Positions 51,050 to 60,500 of a stretch of DNA of 64,000 nt are shown here, piece after piece (the stretch's first letter is position 1; each line of letters begins with the position of its first letter). The DNA lies in NCBI RefSeq assembly GCF_019970065.1, contig NZ_JAHXYH010000001.1:372001-436000 (forward strand), in the 5' to 3' direction. The stretch comes from Chryseobacterium sp. OSA05B. Its GTDB lineage: Bacteria > Bacteroidota > Bacteroidia > Flavobacteriales > Weeksellaceae. Under the pieces are notes generated by a model. That model was given only the letters and a program-made list of their open reading frames with translations, did no database searches and was not told the origin of the DNA. The position numbers and the translations under genes are program-made.

Positions 51050-51586
51050 CTACATCACTATTTCCACCTTCCTATACATCCACCTCCTCAATCTCCTCAC
51101 CGGCAGATATACAAAAATAACAGAAAGTATTCCTGCCAGCACACCCACAAGTACCGCCATTGCCGTAGCATCCAGCTTATAATATTTTGAAAAACCATAC
51201 TGCGCAAAAAGTAATACAGACAATACCAGTAATCCGGTAATAAGTCCGTGCAGAATGCTCAGTTTGATCATCAGTTTCTTTTTATTGAGCTGCTCATCTA
51301 CGGTAAATTCGATTGCGCCCTGTTCGGAAGCAATGATCACTCTGTTGATGATATCTATGGTAAGGACTACCGGTAAGAATATCGCCATGGGCAGGGTCAG
51401 CCTGGCCAGATTTTGGGTTCCGGAAAAAAAGTGCGTGTATCCTAATTCCTGAAAGCTGGCGTACGCAATAATGAAATTGAAGAATACATTCGGAAGGACA
51501 TAGTAAATCGTCCGCTTAATTAAAAAGCGTTTCAGCGTGGTTTTCTTGAGTTTTTTTGGTGGTGGCGGCTTCAGTTTAAATTTCAT
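51050..51586 (-). CDS. Small membrane protein, end of lipid operon
   Basis: 178 residues. A Pro/Lys-rich N-terminus (KFKLKPPPPKKLKKTTLKRF) is followed by four membrane helices (YYVLPNVFFNFIIAYASF; LTLPMAIFLPVVLTIDIINRVII; LSILHGLITGLLVLSVLLFAQYG; AMAVLVGVLAGILSVIFVYL). The start overlaps the stop of the acyltransferase gene by 4 bases. No family is recognised. It may anchor the biosynthetic enzymes or move the lipid product; that is position-based inference. Confidence 0.8.
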   Translation of the reverse strand: MKFKLKPPPPKKLKKTTLKRFLIKRTIYYVLPNVFFNFIIAYASFQELGYTHFFSGTQNLARLTLPMAIFLPVVLTIDIINRVIIASEQGAIEFTVDEQLNKKKLMIKLSILHGLITGLLVLSVLLFAQYGFSKYYKLDATAMAVLVGVLAGILSVIFVYLPVRRLRRWMYRKVEIVM

Positions 51587-52836
51587 AGCGACGAGGTCAG
51601 AAGTTCAATGGCTTTATTTTTAATGGTAACGGCTTCTTCTTTGGGAAGGAAATCCTCATTGGACATGAACGTAAAATCCATTTGTTGATTATACGTTGTT
51701 GCGACCAAAGTATTTGAATTCAGCCATGGAAAGGCAACAGTCGGACTGATGATGGTTTCCACCTTAAAATTTTTATAATCGCTTGGGATATTGATTCTTC
51801 CCATATTGGAAAGCGTTATATCATGCCCGCCTTTACTGGATTTCATCATAGAAACCATACGTTCAGCAACGGGATGCATCTGCTCACCCATCCAAAGAAG
51901 CTCTCTGGCTTCCATTTTTTCTATTTTTTCTACAAGATCTTTTTTGATCTGTCTGGCATTATCAAGTAGATCTGTACTTCCTTTTTTTAATGACAATTCA
52001 ACGGTCGGTGCAAAAGCAAATACCTGATCCTGCCTGATCTCCGGAATAAAATGGCGGACATCTACAGGACTGATCACCTTCCCCTTTGCCTGCTTTCCCT
52101 GAATCTCCTGAAAAGCCTGCATAAATGAGGAACAAAGCAAAGCATGTACAGAAACACCATGAGCTTTGGACTTTTCTGTTATTTGTGCCGTTGTGGATGG
52201 ATTCAACTTCCAATGGACCACATAATTTCCCCCAAGATTTCTTATCTTACTTTTGCGCTGCATAAGAAAAAAGAGCCGGGCCATCATCAGGTAAAAACGG
52301 GCTTTGCGCTTCTTTTTTTTCATATTGAAATCCAAAGGCAGAAAATCATCTACAGAACTGAATACCTCATAAGGCTGCAGCTCCACAGCAGGATCATCCA
52401 GTAAAGCAAGAAGTTCCGTCATCATGGTGACCAGGGAAGTTCCGTCGCAGATACAGTGAGGCAATACCCAGAGAATTTCCGATACACCCTGTCCTTTGAT
52501 CCATACCAATTGGGCCAGTGGTTTTTTCTCATCTTTAAACACCCGGAACCACTCAGTTTCGGATTCCTGCAGCCAGTCTTCATCAGTCTTTCGCTCAACA
52601 ATACGGAGCGGAATAGGTTCAATGTCTTCTACTTCTATAAAAAACGGATACTTTTCACTGCTGTTATCAATCCTTGTTCTCAGCAAAGGATGTTTTTGCT
52701 GGATTTTTTCCAAAGCAGCCTTAAAGTTTTCCTCAGGGATATTCCCCTTGATTTTTGCCGTAAATACACAATTGACAGGGGTTTCCGGATCAACATACAT
52801 GATGCGTTCCACCATCATTAAATTTCGCCTGATCAT
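51583..52836 (-). CDS. Condensation-type acyltransferase 2 (HXXXD)
   Basis: 417 residues. Related to condensation domains and PapA/WS-DGAT-like acyltransferases: N-terminal region with NCVFTAKIKGNIPEENFKAALEKIQQKHPLLRTRI, catalytic HCICDG (His127, Asp131), and in the second half SPVDVRHFIPEI and DITLSNMGRINIP (the DFG-like bridge region). Such enzymes transfer an acyl chain from an ACP or CoA to an alcohol or amine. It is one of two tandem paralogues whose genes overlap by 4 bases. In this operon the likely acceptor is a sugar or the polyketide-derived chain. Confidence 0.85.
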   Translation of the reverse strand: MIRRNLMMVERIMYVDPETPVNCVFTAKIKGNIPEENFKAALEKIQQKHPLLRTRIDNSSEKYPFFIEVEDIEPIPLRIVERKTDEDWLQESETEWFRVFKDEKKPLAQLVWIKGQGVSEILWVLPHCICDGTSLVTMMTELLALLDDPAVELQPYEVFSSVDDFLPLDFNMKKKKRKARFYLMMARLFFLMQRKSKIRNLGGNYVVHWKLNPSTTAQITEKSKAHGVSVHALLCSSFMQAFQEIQGKQAKGKVISPVDVRHFIPEIRQDQVFAFAPTVELSLKKGSTDLLDNARQIKKDLVEKIEKMEARELLWMGEQMHPVAERMVSMMKSSKGGHDITLSNMGRINIPSDYKNFKVETIISPTVAFPWLNSNTLVATTYNQQMDFTFMSNEDFLPKEEAVTIKNKAIELLTSSL

Positions 52837-54104
52837 AATACTGCTATATGGTCTAATTGTAATTTCACCGTCTGAATCACCTCATCACGAATGGCTAAGG
52901 CTTCAGCATATGGTAAGTATCCTTCACTTCCTACAAATGAAAAATCCATTTCCCCTCTGAATGTTGACGTTACCATCGTCGTGGTATTACCCAAAGGCCC
53001 GATCACAGAAGGACTGAAAATGGTATCCAGTGTAAATTCCTTGTATTGATGAGGAATCTGAATGCGTCCCAAGTTGGAAAACATACAATCGTTGGAAGAC
53101 TTGCCATGCTTCAACAGCTTCGTGAAATTTTTCAAAGCATCATGCGCGGATTCCATCACCATCATGGTAATGTAAGGATTCAACTTGGAGGTTTTCCGTT
53201 CTACAGATTCCTGCATCAGTCTTAAATTTTCCGAAAAACTTATTTTTTGATTCGCTGAAACCACGATCATCAGCCCGAAAGCAAAAATATGATCCTCTTT
53301 GATCTGCTTTGCAAAACGTCTGATATCTACCGGACACGAAACTTTATTGAAAGCCTCTGCCCCTCTCACTTTTTTAAATGCCTGAAGTACCGCCGCACTC
53401 AGGAATGTATTAACCGTAACTTCCTGTGATTTACAGTAAGCAATCAGTTCCTGACTCATCTCTTTGTCAAATTTCCAGTGGATCAGATAATCATTTTGCC
53501 GGTCAATGGCCTTTTTGTTGACAGGAATACATTTGATGGCTGTTGCAGCCAGTCTTCCGATTACTTTTGCTTTCAGTTTTTGTTTGCGGTTCGTTAAAAT
53601 CTCAGCAGGAACCACGTCATGAATTCCGAGTATGGGATTTTCCACTCCAATTTCTGCAGTAGGACGATCCAGGAGCTGTAAAAATTCATACAGGAAAGCC
53701 ATCGCAGAACCCCCATCGCATAAACAGTGATGAAAAGAAAAAAGCATATCCGAAACCTCTTCCCCTTTGATCCATACAAAACGGATCAGCGGCAGTTCTC
53801 CGTAATTAAATAAGGTTTTCCACTCTCTTCCGGATTCTTCTTTCCAGTCGTCCTCTCCTTTTCTGGCCACGATCCGTATCGGGATGGGCAGAGGTCTTTC
53901 CGGAACTTCAAACCATGGGACATTGTTTTCATCATGACTGATGAGTGCTCTCAACCACGGATGTTTTCTCTGAATCTGATTCAGGGCATGTTGAATATTT
54001 TCCTCTTTAAAGGTTCCGCGCAACCGGAACGGAATCACCGCATTGAAGGGCTCTGTTCCGTCACCCAGCAGCATGCGCTCACCAAATAACAATTTTCGTC
54101 GCAT
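52833..54104 (-). CDS. Condensation-type acyltransferase 1 (HXXXD)
   Basis: 423 residues, paralogue of the next gene: FNAVIPFRLRGTFKEENIQHALNQIQRKHPWLRALI, catalytic HCLCDG (His126, Asp130), SCPVDIRRFAKQIKEDHIFAFG and CMFSNLGRIQIPHQY. No adenylation or carrier domain is attached. It follows the glycosyltransferase by 4 bases and overlaps the second acyltransferase by 4 bases. Two such enzymes in series suggest two acylations of one product, or two different acyl donors. The substrate is unknown. Confidence 0.85.
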   Translation of the reverse strand: MRRKLLFGERMLLGDGTEPFNAVIPFRLRGTFKEENIQHALNQIQRKHPWLRALISHDENNVPWFEVPERPLPIPIRIVARKGEDDWKEESGREWKTLFNYGELPLIRFVWIKGEEVSDMLFSFHHCLCDGGSAMAFLYEFLQLLDRPTAEIGVENPILGIHDVVPAEILTNRKQKLKAKVIGRLAATAIKCIPVNKKAIDRQNDYLIHWKFDKEMSQELIAYCKSQEVTVNTFLSAAVLQAFKKVRGAEAFNKVSCPVDIRRFAKQIKEDHIFAFGLMIVVSANQKISFSENLRLMQESVERKTSKLNPYITMMVMESAHDALKNFTKLLKHGKSSNDCMFSNLGRIQIPHQYKEFTLDTIFSPSVIGPLGNTTTMVTSTFRGEMDFSFVGSEGYLPYAEALAIRDEVIQTVKLQLDHIAVL

Positions 54105-54108
54105 AGGC

Positions 54109-56514
54109 TTATACCGTAACTAATGTTGAACGATGTTGCTGTACAAAATCTTCCAGAAGCTCTACCGCACGGTCATTACCGCCTGCATTCAGTAAGTTCG
54201 TCTGCACCTCCTTCGCTGCGTTTCTGTAGGCAGGATTTTCCAGCAGTTCAAAAACGGTTTCACGAAGAGCTTCAACACGCAATCTCTTGTATCGGATGCT
54301 GATTCCGCAGCCTGCTTTTTCAATTAATTTGGCAATATGAAAATGATCGTAAGCGATAGGGGTAATCAACATCGGTAATCCGTTGGTGAATGTATCATTA
54401 ACGGTATTAAAACCTCCGTGGCAGATCACCGCATCCATATGAGGCATCAATGCAGATTGCGGCACAAAACCGTTCACGATGAAATTAGAAGGCCATTCAT
54501 CAAATATGTCCGGCGGAGTGGCTGCGATAACCGTTACAGGCTGATCTGCAAATGCGGCAATTACCTTTTCAAAGAATGCTTTACGGATGTCTACCAAAAG
54601 CGTTCCTAAGGATACAAATATTTTTGGTGTCGTAGATGCTTCCAGCTTTTCCCAGTCAAACGGAGCCGGATTCGGACGTCCTTTTACCGGACCTACAAAT
54701 CTCATATGGGACGGAACCGTTTCAAAATCCGCAAAAGTCTGTGACGTGAATACCAGATTCAGCTTATTGGAATGGATAAAAATGCCTTCATCATTGATCC
54801 CCACTTCTTTTTGAAGATCTTTGATCAGGTTTTGCTGCCATTCGAATATTTTGGGTGCATTATTTGCGGTATCGCCCATTACATCGGGAGGAACAGGCGT
54901 AGTTGTTACACACGGAATATGGTGTTTGTGAGCAAAAAGAGCTCCTCCGAAAGTGATGCAGTCATTCACCAGAACATCCGGTTTCCAGCTTTCCATCAGA
55001 CGTTCCAATCCGGGCATCATCATCTTGGCAAACGGAACATAGGTTTCTTCCAGTGCGAGCTTTATCACTTCAGGTCCTGAACAGGCTGGACCGTCATCCT
55101 GTCTCTTTAAAATACGTTTGATATCCTCCTGAAACGGAATAAGATCTTCTTCAGGATAAAAATAACTTCCTCCTTCCGGAATGTGTTTGTTATCTAAAGG
55201 AGTAATTCCAAACCACTTTACTTCATGTCCACGGGCAATCAAACTAGCTCCCACACTTAAGGTCGGACTGATATGACCAAAAAACGGCGGGATCACAAAT
55301 AAAAATTTAGACCCCGGCTTTATGGTTTCCTCAGCAGGGATTAATGCTTTTTCAAGCAAATTGGCTGCTGTGGCTGTACCTCCGGCTTCGGTGAAAGACT
55401 CACGAACCGTTTCGGCAGCTTCTTTATATTCTGAATTATTTAATATACTTTTCACGGCTTCGTTTAAGTGATGGGATTTAAATCTGTTAAAATTAAGGCG
55501 CTCTCCTGCTCCGGTACGCACTACGCGTCCTGCTACATGAGACTGATCATACGCAATCGGGATCACAACCAACGGAAGACCATTGGAAAGGGCTTCAGAA
55601 ACAGTATTGTGACCACCGTGGCAAACAACTCCATCCAGATAAGGCAAGAGATCCAGTTGAGGAACCTGATGATACACCATAAAGTTCTCCGGCCAGCTGT
55701 CAAAAAGCTGCGGATCAGAAACCAATATAACGGTAAGATCTTCATCTTTAAAGGCATCTACCACTTTTTGGAAGAACGCTTTTTTATGATCATGATCGAA
55801 AGTTGTTCCGATGCTTACCAGGATCTTTTTGTGGGTACTGCTTTTCAATCTGTCCCAATCAAATTCACAGGAGATGCGGCGTTCCATAAGAACAGGCCCC
55901 GTGAACTGATAATTCTCCGGAAGATCCATTTCGCCAAAGAAATATTTTGAAGTTAAAACAAGTGTCAAAAGATCAGAAGAAGCCAATGAACGGTTTTCCG
56001 TTACTCCGATTTCTTTCTGCAGTTCAATGATCTTGTTGACTTCCCATTCGTGTACTTTTGGCAGCTCATCCATCATTTTAATGGCAGCCGGAGCGGTAAC
56101 GGAGGTGCTGTAGGGAAGATTCAGTTTTTTAGCAGCACTAGCGGCCGCAAATAACTGATGATCCCCAATCACCATATCGGGTTGATAGTGTTTCAGCAGG
56201 GTAAGGATTCCATTGTAGCAATGTCTGTTTAAGGGAATCAGTACGTCATCGTAAAGAAACTTGATGCTGTCGATACCGTACACTACTTTTTTAGAAATAA
56301 TATCAAGATAGCTCTCGCTTTCTCTTTTTTCCTCGTCGGTCTGGTCATATTGAATGAGTAAAAGTTCTCCCCCGACAGGAAGTTTTGTACTTAAATTTTT
56401 ATCAAGACTGATCCAGGCCACTTCATGTCCTCTTTGCAGTAATTCTGCACCGATGCTTAAGGTTGGATTGACATGGCCTGTCAATGGTGGAACAACAAAT
56501 ACAAATTTAGCCAT
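54109..56514 (-). CDS. Tandem-fused GT1 glycosyltransferase (two complete domains)
   Basis: 801 residues made of two complete GT1/UGT-type glycosyltransferases in one chain. The first (1-~392) starts MAKFVFVVPPLTGHVNPTLS with the catalytic His14 region and has donor-site CHGGHNTVSEALSNGLPLVV. The second (~398-801) starts KFLFVIPPFFGHISPTLS and has CHGGFNTVNDTFTNGLPML. Both keep the HGG motif, so both may be active. GT-B enzymes of this type glycosylate lipids, macrolides or terpenoids from UDP- or TDP-sugars. It could add two sugars in sequence. It overlaps the hydrolase gene by 8 bases. Confidence 0.9.
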   Translation of the reverse strand: MAKFVFVVPPLTGHVNPTLSIGAELLQRGHEVAWISLDKNLSTKLPVGGELLLIQYDQTDEEKRESESYLDIISKKVVYGIDSIKFLYDDVLIPLNRHCYNGILTLLKHYQPDMVIGDHQLFAAASAAKKLNLPYSTSVTAPAAIKMMDELPKVHEWEVNKIIELQKEIGVTENRSLASSDLLTLVLTSKYFFGEMDLPENYQFTGPVLMERRISCEFDWDRLKSSTHKKILVSIGTTFDHDHKKAFFQKVVDAFKDEDLTVILVSDPQLFDSWPENFMVYHQVPQLDLLPYLDGVVCHGGHNTVSEALSNGLPLVVIPIAYDQSHVAGRVVRTGAGERLNFNRFKSHHLNEAVKSILNNSEYKEAAETVRESFTEAGGTATAANLLEKALIPAEETIKPGSKFLFVIPPFFGHISPTLSVGASLIARGHEVKWFGITPLDNKHIPEGGSYFYPEEDLIPFQEDIKRILKRQDDGPACSGPEVIKLALEETYVPFAKMMMPGLERLMESWKPDVLVNDCITFGGALFAHKHHIPCVTTTPVPPDVMGDTANNAPKIFEWQQNLIKDLQKEVGINDEGIFIHSNKLNLVFTSQTFADFETVPSHMRFVGPVKGRPNPAPFDWEKLEASTTPKIFVSLGTLLVDIRKAFFEKVIAAFADQPVTVIAATPPDIFDEWPSNFIVNGFVPQSALMPHMDAVICHGGFNTVNDTFTNGLPMLITPIAYDHFHIAKLIEKAGCGISIRYKRLRVEALRETVFELLENPAYRNAAKEVQTNLLNAGGNDRAVELLEDFVQQHRSTLVTV

Positions 56515-57301
56515 GATTTTGTGTTAATGTGTTAAATAATGATTGAGATAAAAAATGAACCATCGATTCTGCGATCTGTGCAGGTTCCTGTATCGGGACA
56601 TTGTGATCCCCGGGAATCAGTTCCAGTTCAGACGGAATGATCTGTGTTTTCAGCCATTCTCCAGTAGGTTTACAGTTCGATTCAGATCCGTAAAGCAAAA
56701 GTGTGGGCGTATCCAGTTCTGAGAAATTGGCTTCCCCCAGAAAATGTTTTTCCCTGATCATATCTGCTTTGATGCTGGTTTTTTCAAACAGGAATTCATA
56801 CATCCGGTGGTTTTTCTCCATCTGCCTTTTGCCCATCTGCACTTTGGTGGTGTCCGTAAAATTGGCCACATAATGTTCGAGGAATTCTTTGCTATATTCA
56901 TCGATGATGTTACGGGCCTTTTCATCCTGAGGGTCCGGGGCTTCTATAACGACCAGCTGACTGACACGTTCCGGCGCTTTCAATGCCGTTTTCAAAGCAA
57001 TCAATCCTCCGAAACTGTATCCGGCCAGATGTGCTTTTTTAAGGTTTAAAACATCCATCAGAGCCAATACATCGGATGACATACTTTCCAAATCATAGCC
57101 GTCTGTAAAACGTTCGCTCATGCCGTGACTTTTCAGGTCATACATCACTACGTGGAAATGCTTGGCCAGAACCGGGGCAATATTAAAATAATAAATGGAG
57201 AGGTTGCTGAACATCCCGTGGATAAGCACCACCGTCTGTTCAGCCCCTTTATTGAGTTCCTGAATATGAACCTGTTTATGGTTTACATTGATTATTGGCA
57301 T
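56507..57301 (-). CDS. Alpha/beta hydrolase of lipid operon
   Basis: 264 residues. Oxyanion motif VVLIHGMFSN (24-33), nucleophile elbow AGYSFGG with Ser96, and C-terminal PGDHNVP with the catalytic His. It could act as thioesterase that frees the finished chain from the ACP, as is common for stand-alone hydrolases in such clusters; an esterase or lipid-transfer role is also possible. The gene overlaps the ACP gene by 10 bases and the glycosyltransferase gene by 8, so it is translated with them. Confidence 0.9.
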   Translation of the reverse strand: MPIINVNHKQVHIQELNKGAEQTVVLIHGMFSNLSIYYFNIAPVLAKHFHVVMYDLKSHGMSERFTDGYDLESMSSDVLALMDVLNLKKAHLAGYSFGGLIALKTALKAPERVSQLVVIEAPDPQDEKARNIIDEYSKEFLEHYVANFTDTTKVQMGKRQMEKNHRMYEFLFEKTSIKADMIREKHFLGEANFSELDTPTLLLYGSESNCKPTGEWLKTQIIPSELELIPGDHNVPIQEPAQIAESMVHFLSQSLFNTLTQNHG

Positions 57302-57591
57302 TCGTAGATATAATTGATGATCATACGGAGGTCAAGGTTGATCAGTTCGTCTAAGTCCATAGAAGACAGCCATCCCGTGAAGTCAATCTGATCCCCGAAA
57401 TGCGCTTTGATCTTCTCGGAAAAAGAAACGATTTCTATGCTGTCCATTTCCAGATCTTTCGTGAATGAACTGTCCGGAGTGATATCCATTTCCTCTACAA
57501 ATTCAGCGCCTATCACTTCCGTAATAAAACCTTTTAAAAGAGTGAACAATTCTTCGTGATTCAATTTTAATGTGTTGTTTATAGTGTCCAT
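57292..57591 (-). CDS. Stand-alone acyl carrier protein
   Basis: 99 residues. ACP with the phosphopantetheine site Ser51 in LEMDSIEIVSFSEKI. The fold pattern TLLKGFITEVIGAEFVEEMDITPDSSF is typical of ACPs in PKS loci. The start overlaps the end of the large PKS gene by 13 bases. It can be charged by the PPTase domain that is fused to that PKS. It probably presents the grown chain to the hydrolase, acyltransferases or glycosyltransferases. Confidence 0.92.
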   Translation of the reverse strand: MDTINNTLKLNHEELFTLLKGFITEVIGAEFVEEMDITPDSSFTKDLEMDSIEIVSFSEKIKAHFGDQIDFTGWLSSMDLDELINLDLRMIINYIYECQ

Positions 57592-60500
57592 CCGATAATA
57601 TATTTTTTATGTTTAATAGTTTTTATTTCAGTTTGATTGATCCATAAATGATCTCCCTCGATATGGGTGATTTCAAAGGCTTTTGGATTTCCTTTCAGTC
57701 CGGTTCCGAGAAATTTTCCGTAAGCTTCTTTGGCTACCCAGAATTTGGTAGTCCATTCCGCCTGATCTCTGTCTTTTAATAAGGTTAATTCGTGATCGGT
57801 AAATACCAGGTCGTAAAATCCGGAGCTTCGTTCTTCCATGATCTCCATGTCGATTCCCACCGGGCGGCCCTGACGTGCAATACCGACCGCATCTTTTTCT
57901 TTATGAGCAAGAGAAATATGGATATCTTCCGTCACATCACCGATCAGATAAGGTTTTCCGACTTCATCCTTTCCTATTTCAAAAGTGATGGGGAAACAAG
58001 GGTGATTTTTCTTTTCACGGAGAAGATTTCGTACGGCATCTTTTACGGCTACACGGCTCACCATCCATTCTTTCCGCTTGTTGGGAAACAATTGCTGATG
58101 ATATTGTTTTTCCGTCTGGTTGAAATATCTTTTAAGAATAAAATCCCACGAAGCCACTCTGGTATACGCCTGATGAAAGAAAAATACTTCAGGAGCTATT
58201 TCCTCCGAAAGACGGTTGTGCAAAGGCGACATAGAAACATTCCACAGCGGTTCATCGATCTCCAGTCGGCGGTTTTGCCATCCTGTAATCGCACACCATA
58301 CTTTTCCGTCTCTTTTCAGGATAATATCGGCAATGGCAAATTCTTCATTAAGTTCGGTAAGGATGCAGGTGCATTCAAAAAGCCCATCCTGGTCTTCCAT
58401 ATCATCAAAGAATTCAATATCTCTGATTTTCACAGGGAAAGCAATACGGTCTTTGGTCAGGGTAAGCTGCAGCCACAATCCGAATAATTGTCCGGCATTA
58501 TCCAGTAAGGATCCTTTTCCTCCGTTTCCTTTTATTTTTCCTATAATTCCCTTCGTTCCTACCGCTGAAATCTCAGTAATTCCCTGATACAATTCCCCAT
58601 GGAACATATGTTTATCATAGATTTCTTCAGGTGTTCTTTCAATAGGCAGAAGATCCCCGATTGCCAGGTTAAAGGCAGGAACAGCTGGTGCAGATGAAGC
58701 CAGCAAGACTTCTGCATTCGCAAAGTTCTCGATATCAAGATAAGCATGGTTATTGGAGCGCCATTCTCCTTTGACTGTTTTTTCAAAAGGTTTGGCGACA
58801 TTCATCCATTGAAACACGCTCACATTCATGATTTTATGAACGTAGGTTCCGGGTATTTCGGCCTGTGCTATTTCTGCTAACTGCTCAAAAATCATGGTCA
58901 TCGGGATTACCGGTTCCATATCAGAGACATTGGTCCATCCTTTCGGCTGTCTCAATAAACTGTGATCGATGAGGTAAGGATGCGTATCTAAAGTGACATG
59001 CAAAAGCTTCGAGAAATTCTTACTGACAGGTGCTCTAGAAACCACAGGTCTTGGAACTGTAATTTCCGGGCGGTTTTGAAACAGTGTCAATACTTCTTCC
59101 TGCATCCGGATCATATCAGTGATATTTTCCTGGAACGCCTGAACCAGAGGATGACCTGTCTTAGCCACCGTCGCTGAAACCGTATTTTGTTTTGGCATCT
59201 CAAAAGACTGAGCCAGATTTTGAATTTCTTTAAAATCACGGATGATTGGCGACCCCAGCTGTAACTTGATTCCTTTCCCTGATGATTTTTTAGATTGATT
59301 CTGTACTTCTAAAAAGTCTAATGCTACGGTTTTACCTTCCACAAATAATGCAGCTACCACACGCTGCAGCTGAGCCAGTGCAGATCTTGTAGCCACACTC
59401 GAAGCAATCGTGCTGAATGCTTTTCCTTTCAATGTATCATCAATAAACCCGATCAGTCCTCCGGTTCCTATCTGAATAAAGAATTTTGCGCCTTCTTCAT
59501 ACAGTTTATCCGTCAGTTCACGGAAACGGACCGGCTGCACCAAATGCTCTGCGCTTAGTTTTCTGATCGCATCCTGATCGGCAGGATACGGATCCAAAGT
59601 CGTTGCTGACCACAAAGGGATTTTCGTTTGTTGAAACTGCGCTTTTTCCATTCCTGCTAAGATCACATCCAGTTTATCAGCGATAAACGGTGAGTGAAAA
59701 CCGGATTGGAACGGCAGAATCTGATGAAAGATCTGTTTTGATTTTAACAATGGAACCAATACATCCAAGGCTGCATTACTACCACAAAGGATCACCTGAT
59801 TAGGACAGTTGTCATTGGAAATATAAAGATTGGGAATCGCATCGATAAAAGGCTTCACCGCATCAATCCCTGCTCCGATCGCAATAAATCTGGAATCTTT
59901 TAATTCAAAGGTTTCCGGATTCAGAACATCAATCAAAGCTTTAACGGAATTCACTTCTGCCAGTTCTGAGGAATATCCTGCCAGCCATTCTCCCAAGCTG
60001 TGTCCCGCATTCATATCTGGAACAATTCCCAGTTTTTTCAGGGCGTTATCAAGGATGCTGCATTTGTTGAAAATTCCCAATGCATCGCTTAGTAAACCTT
60101 CCCCTTCTGTTTCGATAGGTTCGGTTAATCCAAAATAACGGCTCACACTGTCCACTTCTCCTTTCGCAAGGCCATCCAGACCCGGAAATACGAAAGCGAT
60201 TTTACCTCCATCTTTCAGTAAAGGGGTGTTGGTGTACCAGATATCCTGTTTATTGCGCCATGGATTATTTTTAGCTACAATTTTAGTGGCTTTTTCTATT
60301 CTTTCAGGGGTCGGGTCGAATAACGCAATGCGGTAATCCCCTTCTCCTACTTTGTTTTCGTTGTTTTTTAAAGCTGAAAGCAATTCTTCATGGGTAGGCC
60401 TTGCCAATACTAAAACACGGTCTTTTTTCGGCATATCATAACCTTCCAAAACAACGTGTGCATTGATTCCTCCAAATCCGAAGGCATTGACAGCCGCTAC

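Noticed and set aside
57792..58487. Long plus-strand frames opposite the PKS gene
   Set aside because: Antisense shadows of a 1410-residue enzyme with all catalytic motifs intact.
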